From Oscillospiraceae bacterium (lineage in GTDB: Bacteria; Bacillota; Clostridia; Oscillospirales; Oscillospiraceae), in assembly GCA_902790375.1 (NCBI GenBank), contig CADARY010000014.1, positions 82,046 through 146,045 on the forward strand: 64,000 bases of DNA, in the 5' to 3' direction. Shown here piece after piece: positions 8,208-19,207 of the stretch; positions within the stretch are counted from its first letter, which is position 1, and the number at the start of each line of letters is the position of its first letter. A program made the position numbers and the translations under genes. Under the pieces are notes generated by a model, which saw only the letters and a list, made by a program, of their open reading frames with translations, had not been told where the DNA came from and did not search any database.

Positions 8208-8819
8208 TTATACAGCCGCCTCTGCCGCGGCTGTGATCTCTTCTGCGCAGGCAGCGCAGGCTTTGAGCGTGAGCTCGTTCTCACGCCTGACAACATAGCG
8301 ATACGTGTCGTCCGAGCACTGATCCGACATGTCGAGGATATACAGGCGGGCGCTGCGGACAGAAGCCATGGCAAGCTCCGCAAACTCGCCCAGATAGTGC
8401 AGCGCTTCCTGCGGGCAAAGGCCCGCAAGCTCTCTTCCAAGCTCCAGCGCCTGGCTCATCATATGGATGACCTCGCCCGCAATGGCGACGGCGGGCTGGC
8501 GCGCAGCCTCGATTTCCCGCTCCCCGCCCTCTTTGAAGGCGCGGCGGAGAGGTCCGCGGGCTTTGACGTCCTCGTCAATGAGGTGCACCATATAGCGCCG
8601 GAGGATCTCCGCATTGCGGTCGATATACTCGGCGCGCTCATTTCCCGGCCTGATCGGTACCGTCAGAGCCGCGGCGCGCTTCAAAAGGGCGGCGGAGAGC
8701 GCCGCTGTCATGGCGGCGCCGCTGCCGGTATCCATTCTGGATTCCGGATCGGCCAGGGACTGCGTCAGTTCATCGGCATTTTTCGTCCGATAAATCTCGA
8801 TCTTGATTCCTTCCGCCAT
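8208..8819 (-). CDS. Cyclodeaminase/cyclohydrolase family protein (FTCD C-terminal domain alone)
   Basis: A 203-residue, mostly helical protein resembling the cyclodeaminase domain of formiminotransferase-cyclodeaminase. The recognisable N-terminal GSGAAMTAALSAAL block (about residues 33-46) corresponds to the GGGS/GSAAA segment of this family. Stand-alone members occur in folate-dependent purine, histidine or glycine degradation as methenyl-THF cyclohydrolases or formimino-THF cyclodeaminases. Here the partner is not a histidine-degradation gene but prfC upstream (11 bases) and a sirtuin downstream (14 bases). The AAAGGAGCAAGC before the ATG fixes the start. Family assignment is good; the exact reaction is unknown. 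Confidence 0.75.
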   Translation of the reverse strand: MAEGIKIEIYRTKNADELTQSLADPESRMDTGSGAAMTAALSAALLKRAAALTVPIRPGNERAEYIDRNAEILRRYMVHLIDEDVKARGPLRRAFKEGGEREIEAARQPAVAIAGEVIHMMSQALELGRELAGLCPQEALHYLGEFAELAMASVRSARLYILDMSDQCSDDTYRYVVRRENELTLKACAACAEEITAAAEAAV

Positions 8820-8830
8820 GCTTGCTCCTT

Positions 8831-10423
8831 TCAGTCTCTGTTAAACTCCCTTAAACGCAGGCCTTCGTTCTTCTGCAGCGCCCAGTTGACGCACCAGTCG
8901 GAGGTGAAAAGCAGCAGATTGTTGCCCTTGAAGTCCTGCACCCATTTGGTGTCGCTCGTGAGGTTCAGATCCTGAATGCGGATATCCTCGTTCTCCACCC
9001 AGCGGACAAGCTCAAAGGGCATGGAACGCCTGCGGATCTCAACGCCGTACTCGGTGCGCAGCCGGTACTCCAGCACCTCAAACTGCAGCACGCCCACAAC
9101 GCCGACGATCACTTCCTCCACGCCGGTATAAGGCTCGTGGAAAATCTGAATAGCGCCCTCCTGAGCGATCTGCTGGATGCCCTTTTCAAACTGCTTGCGC
9201 TTCATGGTATCCACGCGCTCCACACCCGCGAAATGCTCAGGCGCGAAGGTGGGGATGCCTTCAAAGCAGACGTTCATACCCTTCTCACAGATCGTATCGC
9301 CGATGGAGAATATGCCCGGGTCAAAGACACCGATGATATCGCCGGCATAGGCCTCGTCAATGATGGCACGGTCCTGGGCCATGAGCTGCTGGGGCTGTGC
9401 CAGGCGCAGATTCTTGCCCGCCTGAACATGGTAGTACTCTCTGTCCCGTTCGAAACGGCCGGAGCAGATACGCATGAAGGCGATGCGGTCGCGATGGGCC
9501 TTGTTCATATTGGCCTGGATCTTGAAGACAAAGGCCGAGAAGCGCGCATCCATGGGGTCCACCGTCTCTTCGCCGGATACGCGCGGCAGCGGAGGCATCG
9601 TCATCCTCAAAAAGCTCTCAAGGAAGGGCTCCACGCCGAAATTGTTGAGCGCCGAACCGAAGAACACCGGGCTGAGCGCGCCCTCGCGCACAGCCTCCAG
9701 ATCAAAGTCGTAGCCCGCACCGTCCAGAAGCTCGATATCCTCCGCCAGCTGCTCGCGCAGTCTGGGGCCGATCAGCTCGTCCAGCTTTTCCGTCTCATCC
9801 AGGCGGCACTCGATAGCGCGGATCTTGCTCTGTCCCCGGTGAAATTCGTTGAATGCGAGGATCTCCCGCTTCTCTCTGTCATACACGCCCTTGAACTCCC
9901 GGCCGCAGCCGATGGGCCAGTTCATCGGATAGGTGCCGATCCCGAACTCACGCTCCAGCTCCTCCATCAGATCATAGGGACTTCTGGCCTCGCGGTCGAG
10001 CTTGTTGATAAAGGTAAAGATCGGGATATGCCGCATGGCGCAGATTTTGAAAAGCTTTCTGGTCTGCGGCTCGATACCCTTGGCGGCGTCAATGACCATA
10101 ACGGCAGAGTCCGCCGCCATGAGGGTACGGTAGGTATCCTCGGAAAAATCCTGGTGTCCCGGCGTGTCCAGGATGTTGATGCAGTATCCCTCATACTCAA
10201 ACTGCATGACGGAGGAGGTAATGGAGATACCGCGCTGCTTTTCCAGCTCCATCCAGTCGGATACTGCGTGGCGCGCAGTGGCCTTGCCCTTGACGGAGCC
10301 CGCAAGCTGAATGGCCCCGCCGTAAAGCAGGAGCTTTTCGGTCAGCGTTGTTTTGCCCGCGTCGGGGTGGGAGATGATGGCGAAGGTTCTCCGCCTCTCG
10401 ATTTCTTTTTTGTAGTCCGGCAT
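8831..10423 (-). CDS. prfC: Peptide chain release factor 3
   Basis: A 530-residue translational GTPase that recycles RF1/RF2 from the ribosome after termination. The G-domain motifs are present: SHPDAGKTTLTE (G1), DTPGHQDF (G3) and NKLDRE (G4). RF3-type C-terminal domains follow, with EVLEYRLRTEYGVEI near 430. The start was set to the ATG of MPDYKKEIERRR at 10423, with AAGGATG upstream, rather than the ATG four codons earlier. It is first in a four-gene operon with a well-formed promoter about 36 bases upstream. Confidence 0.95.
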   Translation of the reverse strand: MPDYKKEIERRRTFAIISHPDAGKTTLTEKLLLYGGAIQLAGSVKGKATARHAVSDWMELEKQRGISITSSVMQFEYEGYCINILDTPGHQDFSEDTYRTLMAADSAVMVIDAAKGIEPQTRKLFKICAMRHIPIFTFINKLDREARSPYDLMEELEREFGIGTYPMNWPIGCGREFKGVYDREKREILAFNEFHRGQSKIRAIECRLDETEKLDELIGPRLREQLAEDIELLDGAGYDFDLEAVREGALSPVFFGSALNNFGVEPFLESFLRMTMPPLPRVSGEETVDPMDARFSAFVFKIQANMNKAHRDRIAFMRICSGRFERDREYYHVQAGKNLRLAQPQQLMAQDRAIIDEAYAGDIIGVFDPGIFSIGDTICEKGMNVCFEGIPTFAPEHFAGVERVDTMKRKQFEKGIQQIAQEGAIQIFHEPYTGVEEVIVGVVGVLQFEVLEYRLRTEYGVEIRRRSMPFELVRWVENEDIRIQDLNLTSDTKWVQDFKGNNLLLFTSDWCVNWALQKNEGLRLREFNRD

Positions 10424-10458
10424 AAAAACAATCATCCTTATAAAATACTTAGCAATAT

Positions 10459-10487
10459 ATTATAGCCGGTTCCCCGGCACTTGTAAA
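10459..10487 (-). promoter_or_regulatory. promoter for prfC operon
   Basis: Minus-strand TTTACA (10482-10487), 17-base spacer, TATAAT (10459-10464). The spacer contains a CCGGGGAACCGG inverted repeat, a possible operator. Confidence 0.65.
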
Positions 10488-10516
10488 GATTTTCTTCCTC
10501 TTTTCCATTCTGGATG

Positions 10517-10545
10517 TTGAAACACGGCGGCGTGTGTGCTAAAAT
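10517..10545 (+). promoter_or_regulatory. promoter for DUF554 gene
   Basis: TTGAAA (10517-10522), 17-base spacer, TAAAAT (10540-10545) preceded by TGC (extended -10). It is divergent from the prfC promoter. Confidence 0.55.
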
Positions 10546-10580
10546 CGTCCCGGTTTATTCGATTGAAGGGGTCTTGTTCA

Positions 10581-11288
10581 ATGCTCGGTACAATCATCAA
10601 CACCCTCGCGGTACTCATCGGCGGCCTGATCGGGACGCTTTTCGGGAACAAAATCCCGGAGTCCTATTCCGCTGGCATCATGAAGGTCATGGGCTTTATC
10701 ACCGCCGCCATCGGCATTCAGGGAGCTGCCGGGACAAAGAGCTTTCTTGTCGTGGTGCTCTCCCTTGTCATCGGCACGCTGATCGGCATGGCACTGCGGC
10801 TTGACGACAGGATCAACGGCGCCGGCGACTGGGCCAGGCGCAGGCTTGCCGGCACGGCTCTCGGCAAGGGCCCCTTTGGGGACGCCGTCGTCACCTGTTT
10901 TATGCTCTTCTGCATCGGCAGCATGACGATCCTCGGCTCGATCCGCGCGGGGCTTGACCACGATTACAGCATTCTCTATACCAAGAGCGTCATGGACTTC
11001 ATCAGCGCCACCGCCTTTGCCTCCGCTCTTGGAGCGGGCGTCATCTTTTCCGCCGTTCCGCTGCTTTTGTTTCAGGGGCTCTTGACCTTGCTGGCCTCGC
11101 TTGCCGAGCCAGTTCTCACGCCCGAGGTGATCAATGAGATGAGCGCGGTCGGCGGGCCGATCTTCCTGGCCATGGCCTGCAATATCATCGGCCTCGGCAA
11201 GGAGCATTTCAAGGTGGGCAACATGCTGCCCGGTATTTTCCTGCCGATCCTTCTCGTGCCGCTGGCAAAGGCCGTCGGGCTGTTTTGA
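10581..11288 (+). CDS. DUF554 family membrane protein
   Basis: A 235-residue polytopic membrane protein resembling the YqgA/YdfK DUF554 family, with about six to seven hydrophobic segments. The family-typical start MLGTIINTLAVLIGGLIG, a central LRLDDRIN loop and a C-terminal FLPILLVPLAKA stretch are seen. The ATG at 10581 is preceded by GAAGGGG. The family has no established biochemical function; it is often listed as a putative transporter or channel-like protein. It sits alone between the prfC promoter region and the RNA methyltransferase gene. Confidence 0.85.
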   Translation: MLGTIINTLAVLIGGLIGTLFGNKIPESYSAGIMKVMGFITAAIGIQGAAGTKSFLVVVLSLVIGTLIGMALRLDDRINGAGDWARRRLAGTALGKGPFGDAVVTCFMLFCIGSMTILGSIRAGLDHDYSILYTKSVMDFISATAFASALGAGVIFSAVPLLLFQGLLTLLASLAEPVLTPEVINEMSAVGGPIFLAMACNIIGLGKEHFKVGNMLPGIFLPILLVPLAKAVGLF

Positions 11289-11347
11289 GAAGCCGCGCCG
11301 GAAAACGCGACATTCAATACTATTTTGTATACATAAGAGGAAAAGCC

Positions 11348-12460
11348 ATGAACTATAAAATGTGTGTGCCCTGCCTGCTGGGACTGGAGGGCCCGATTGC
11401 GGATGAACTCAAAAGGCTGAGCATTCCGGACGTCGCTGCCGAAAACGGACGGGTCTATTTTGGCGGCTCGGACGCGGAGCTTGCCAGAGCCAACATCTGC
11501 CTGCGCATCGGCGAGCGGGTGCTGATCGAGGTGGGCAGCTTTGAGGCCAGGAGCTTTGACGCTCTTTTTGAGGGGACAAAGGCCTTGCCCTGGGAGAGCC
11601 TGATCCCCGTCGACGGCGCTTTTCCCGTCAAGGGCTACAGCCTCAATTCCCAGCTTTTCTCTGTCTCCGACTGTCAGAAGATCATCAAAAAGGCAGTTGT
11701 CGAACGGCTCAAAAGCAAGTACCGTATCGACTGGTTTCCGGAGACGGGGGCTCTCTACCAAATCCAGTTCTCCATTATGAAGGACCGCGTCTCTCTCTGC
11801 ATCGACACGTCGGGCGACGGGCTTCACAAGCGCGGATACCGACCGGCGCACAACGCGGCTCCCCTGAAGGAGACCATGGCCGCCGCCATGGTGACCCTCT
11901 CCCGTTACCGGGGGCGGGACGATTTCTGCGATCCCTTCTGCGGCAGCGGCACGATCCCCATTGAAGCGGCGCTGATCGCCAAAAACCGCGCGCCCGGCCT
12001 CGACCGCGGCTTTACCGCCCAGAGCTGGAAGAGCATCCCCCGCCGTATATGGGAGGATGAACGCGAAGCGGCAAGAGCACGCGAATATCACGGTGACTAC
12101 CGCATTGTGGGCTCTGATCTTGATCCGAAGGCGGTCGCCATTGCAGAGGAAAACGCGCGTCGTGCCGGCGTGGACGATGTCGTGCGCTTTGAGGTGGCGG
12201 ACGCCATGCGCTTTGACCGGAAAACCGAGCGCGGCGTCATCGTCACAAATCCGCCCTACGGGGAGCGCATCATGGAAAAGCAGGAGGCCGAGACCTTGTA
12301 TCGCGGCTTCGGAAGGGCGTTTTCCGAGTGCCCGAACTGGCAGCTTTATCTGCTCTCCTCCCACACGGAATTTGAACGCTGCTTCGGCCGTCAGGCGGAT
12401 AAAAAGCGCAAGCTCTATAATGGCATGATCAAATGCGATCTCTATATGTATTTTAAGTGA
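11348..12460 (+). CDS. THUMP-domain class I SAM-dependent RNA methyltransferase (RlmL/YpsC-like)
   Basis: A 370-residue enzyme with an N-terminal THUMP domain (about residues 1-160) and a C-terminal Rossmann methyltransferase domain. The SAM-binding DPFCGSGTIPIEAA lies near 200 and the catalytic TNPPYGERI near 300, as in m2G rRNA methyltransferases. It most likely makes N2-methylguanosine in 23S rRNA, as proposed for YpsC/RlmL relatives. AAGAGGAAAAGCC precedes the ATG. There is no fused RlmK domain. The next gene starts 24 bases downstream, so both may be co-transcribed. Confidence 0.9.
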   Translation: MNYKMCVPCLLGLEGPIADELKRLSIPDVAAENGRVYFGGSDAELARANICLRIGERVLIEVGSFEARSFDALFEGTKALPWESLIPVDGAFPVKGYSLNSQLFSVSDCQKIIKKAVVERLKSKYRIDWFPETGALYQIQFSIMKDRVSLCIDTSGDGLHKRGYRPAHNAAPLKETMAAAMVTLSRYRGRDDFCDPFCGSGTIPIEAALIAKNRAPGLDRGFTAQSWKSIPRRIWEDEREAARAREYHGDYRIVGSDLDPKAVAIAEENARRAGVDDVVRFEVADAMRFDRKTERGVIVTNPPYGERIMEKQEAETLYRGFGRAFSECPNWQLYLLSSHTEFERCFGRQADKKRKLYNGMIKCDLYMYFK

Positions 12461-12483
12461 GAAAATAGAGAAGGATAAGCGCG

Positions 12484-13407
12484 ATGAAGCATCTGTTTAT
12501 TGTCAATCCTGCCGCCGGCGGCAAGGACAAGAGCATCGCAGTACAGCGTGCAGTCCGCGCCGCGTTTGAGGGCAGGGAAGAGGACTGGGAGCTTTATGTG
12601 ACCAGTGCGCCGATGGACGCACCGGAGAAGATCCGGCGGGAAGCTGAAAAAGCCGGGCATCTGCGCGTCTATGCCTGCGGGGGCGACGGCACCTTCAATG
12701 AGTGCGTATGCGGCGCGGCTCTGCTGGACAATGTGGCTGTGGCCCCATATCCCACAGGGACCGGTAATGATTTCTGCCGTATGTTCGGGGAGGAGAAGGA
12801 TTTATACCGGGATCTCAACGCCCTTCTCAACGGCACAGAGCGGCCCATCGACCTCATTGACTGCAACGGGCGCTACAGCGCCAATATCTGCTCGGTCGGC
12901 ATTGACGCGCGGATCGGGACGGAGGTACATCGCTACAGCGGCCTGCCCCTGATCGGCGGGACCGGCGGCTATATCGTTTCCGCGATTGTGAATGTGTTCA
13001 AGGGCATCAACCGGCCGATGCGTGTGCAGACAGGGGAGTACTGCCATTCCGGCGACTTTGCGCTGCTGTGCGCCTGCAACGGGCGCTTTTACGGCGGCGG
13101 CTTCAACCCCAGCCCGGACGCACGGCCTGATGACGGTGTCCTGGATATCTACGTGGTGCCGGGCGTCAGTCTCTTTACGCTTGCGAGATATATCGGGCCC
13201 TATGCCTCCGGCAAGGCCGACAGATATCCGAAGCACATCAAGCACCTGCGCGGCACAAGTCTCCGCATCGACTTCGATGAGGAGAACGTGATCAATGTGG
13301 ACGGTGAGGCCATTTACGCCAAAAGTGTTGAAATGAAGCTGATCCCGGGCGCGCTCAGGCTGATCGTACCGGAAGGGATGCATTTTTTCGATGAGGCCGC
13401 GCACTGA
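12484..13407 (+). CDS. Diacylglycerol kinase family lipid kinase (YegS/DgkB-like)
   Basis: A 307-residue protein of the DAGK catalytic superfamily. The N-terminal IVNPAAGGK, the nucleotide-binding GGDGTFNE near residue 67 and the PTGTGNDF motif near 90 are intact. Members phosphorylate diacylglycerol or related lipids with ATP at the inner face of the membrane, recycling lipid from teichoic acid or glycolipid synthesis. Substrate is not determined. It follows the methyltransferase closely and is followed by the groESL promoter. Confidence 0.88.
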   Translation: MKHLFIVNPAAGGKDKSIAVQRAVRAAFEGREEDWELYVTSAPMDAPEKIRREAEKAGHLRVYACGGDGTFNECVCGAALLDNVAVAPYPTGTGNDFCRMFGEEKDLYRDLNALLNGTERPIDLIDCNGRYSANICSVGIDARIGTEVHRYSGLPLIGGTGGYIVSAIVNVFKGINRPMRVQTGEYCHSGDFALLCACNGRFYGGGFNPSPDARPDDGVLDIYVVPGVSLFTLARYIGPYASGKADRYPKHIKHLRGTSLRIDFDEENVINVDGEAIYAKSVEMKLIPGALRLIVPEGMHFFDEAAH

Positions 13408-13466
13408 GTCTCCGGTGCGGTAACAAAAAATTCAAAAACTTCCGGCGTTTTTTTCTCGGAACCCCC

Positions 13467-13494
13467 TTGCAAAATATGAAAAGTGTGGTATAGT
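13467..13494 (+). promoter_or_regulatory. promoter of groESL
   Basis: TTGCAA (13467-13472), 16-base spacer, TATAGT (13489-13494), just upstream of the CIRCE operator. Confidence 0.7.
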
Positions 13495-13502
13495 ATGCAT
13501 CG

Positions 13503-13529
13503 TTAGCACTCAAGGTGTTTGAGTGCTAA
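13503..13529 (+). promoter_or_regulatory. CIRCE operator (HrcA binding site)
   Basis: TTAGCACTC at 13503-13511 and GAGTGCTAA at 13521-13529 are separated by exactly nine bases: a perfect match to the CIRCE consensus. It overlaps the expected transcription start, so HrcA would block initiation of groESL and release it on heat shock. hrcA itself is not in the window. Confidence 0.97.
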
Positions 13530-13570
13530 CGATGCTGATTTATGTAATAAATTATTGGAGGTATATAAGC

Positions 13571-13855
13571 ATGAAACTCAAACCCTTGGCAGACAGAGTT
13601 GTTCTGAAGCAGAACAAGGCCGAAGAGCGCACCGCTTCCGGCATTTTCCTCACCTCCTCCGCACAGGAGAAGCCCGAGGTTTATGAGGTTGTCGAGGTCG
13701 GCCCCGGCGGCATGGTTGACGGCAACGAGGTCAAGATGATCGTCAAGGCCGGGCAGAGCGTTCTCGTCGGCAAGTACAGCGGCAGCAAGGTCAAGCTGGA
13801 GGATCAGGAATACACCATCGTCCGCCAGTCCGACATTCTGGCTGTTATTGAGTAA
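13571..13855 (+). CDS. groES: Co-chaperonin GroES
   Basis: A 94-residue GroES/Cpn10 subunit, the lid of the GroEL folding chamber. MKLKPLADRVVLKQ at the start and the GIFLTSSAQEKPE mobile loop at about 24-36 are characteristic, as is VGKYSGSKVKLEDQEY near the C terminus. The ATG at 13571 has TTGGAGG upstream; longer in-frame starts fall within the CIRCE/leader region. First gene of the heat-shock operon, 18 bases before groEL. Confidence 0.97.
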   Translation: MKLKPLADRVVLKQNKAEERTASGIFLTSSAQEKPEVYEVVEVGPGGMVDGNEVKMIVKAGQSVLVGKYSGSKVKLEDQEYTIVRQSDILAVIE

Positions 13856-13867
13856 TACGGAGGTTAA

Positions 13868-15499
<1,632 letters not shown>

Positions 15500-15527
15500 T
15501 TCGCACCCTTTCGGACAAGACAATTTA

Positions 15528-15702
15528 GGGCAATACCGCATAATTTGGCAAGAGCAGATCCTGAGAAAATTTGGGTTCTGATAAAGGCACTTTTTCGCAG
15601 ATGTACTTAAGTAAGCGTCCAAATCTTACCTCAAGAAAAAGTGACGAAATCAGGGCACAATTTTTCCAGGAGATGCCGAAGGCGGATTGTGCGGTGTTGC
15701 CT
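15528..15702 (+). repeat. MITE-like repeat, copy 2 of 3 (longest)
   Basis: A 175-base element, near identical to copy 1 over its first about 80 bases, with the same ends (GGCAATACCGCA ... TGCGGTGTTGCCT). It carries two internal stretches missing from copy 1: about 20 bases after GATGTACTT, and a GTGACGAAATCAGGG block. The second stretch is shared with the inverted copy 3. Confidence 0.85.
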
Positions 15703-15863
15703 TAAGGAAAGCTGCCTCAAGAAGGCTTGGAGGAGCAGACAGTATGCTGAATATTGTCTGCTTCTTTGTATTCAGTAAGGAAGTATCGGTATGCCGGTTT
15801 TGGATTTTTGCATGCCTTGGCCGCTTTATCTGCTCTGCGGCGGTGAAACGCCGTAGATAAAGC
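15703..15863 (+). other. intergenic stretch, nothing recognised
   Basis: The gene-free stretch 15500-16155 holds repeat copy 2, this piece, then the alaS promoter and T-box. In this piece I see no convincing gene, promoter or RNA. Confidence 0.5.
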
Positions 15864-15891
15864 TTGACAAATCGGGGACTTGTGATAAAAT
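15864..15891 (+). promoter_or_regulatory. promoter of the alaS leader
   Basis: TTGACA (15864-15869), a perfect -35 box, then a 16-base spacer and TAAAAT (15886-15891). Confidence 0.7.
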
Positions 15892-15892
15892 G

Positions 15893-16125
15893 CGTCCGTG
15901 ATATTGTGATCGGCTGTGAAGGAACGAGTCGGCGCAGGATTCTGCAGAGAGGGGCCGGATGCTGAAAGGCCCTGTGTCCAAAACCGACAGCCATTCCTGA
16001 GCTCCCCGGGATGACCGGGGCGTCTGCCCGCGTTATGGGCGCTTGAGATACGGCGCATGCCGTAATCAGGGTGGTACCGCGAATCATACCTTCGCCCCTG
16101 GACCGGGGCGGAGGTATTGTTTTTT
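15893..16125 (+). promoter_or_regulatory. T-box riboswitch leader controlling alaS
   Basis: The T-box core AGGGTGGTACCGCG (about 16067-16080) is followed by a terminator hairpin: ATACCTTCGCCCC (16086-16098) pairs with GGGGCGGAGGTAT, then a run of T. Upstream, GGCTGT and ACAGCC close a long stem I region with internal hairpins. The core sequence would pair with uncharged tRNA-Ala's NCCA end to form an antiterminator. A GCC within stem I is a candidate Ala specifier codon, but I could not fold it reliably. Confidence 0.92.
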
Positions 16126-16155
16126 GTCAGTTCTTTTTTTGGAGGATATATTTAC

Positions 16156-18792
<2,637 letters not shown>

Positions 18793-18808
18793 CAGGAGGA
18801 TCATAAAA

Positions 18809-19150
18809 ATGGACAACTGCCTTTTCTGCAAAATCATCGCCGGGGACATTCCCAGCACCAAGGTTTATGAGGACGAGTATGTCTTCGCCTTCCGGGATAT
18901 CAATCCCGTAGCGCCCGTTCACGTCCTGGTGGTTCCCAAGCAGCATATCCCCTGCGCCGATGCCGTGGACAGCAGCAATTCTCTTTATGTTGCCAAGTGC
19001 TTTGAGGCCATTGCAAAGATCGCAAAGGCCGAAGGCCTTGAAAATGGCTACCGTGTCATCAATAACTGTGGTGAAGACGGCGGTCAGACCGTGATGCATC
19101 TGCATTTTCATCTGATCGGCGGCACGGATCTCGGCATAGCAATCCGTTAA
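18809..19150 (+). CDS. HIT family nucleotide hydrolase
   Basis: A 113-residue histidine-triad protein. CLFCKI at the N terminus supplies two Cys of the zinc site, and the catalytic triad is in TVMHLHFHLIGG near residue 100. Such proteins hydrolyse nucleoside phosphoramidates or AMP-lysine-type adducts, including aminoacyl adenylates, which makes the position next to alaS sensible (inference). AGGAGG precedes the ATG at 18809. A strong terminator follows, ending the alaS unit. Confidence 0.93.
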   Translation: MDNCLFCKIIAGDIPSTKVYEDEYVFAFRDINPVAPVHVLVVPKQHIPCADAVDSSNSLYVAKCFEAIAKIAKAEGLENGYRVINNCGEDGGQTVMHLHFHLIGGTDLGIAIR

Positions 19151-19160
19151 GAAAACCAAT

Positions 19161-19194
19161 GGGCCGGTATTGCAATCCATACCGGCCCCGTTTT
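19161..19194 (+). terminator. terminator of alaS-HIT operon
   Basis: GGGCCGGTAT (19161-19170) pairs perfectly with ATACCGGCCC (19179-19188), eight-base loop, then CGTTTT. Confidence 0.85.
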
Positions 19195-19207
19195 GTGAGG
19201 GAAGTCT

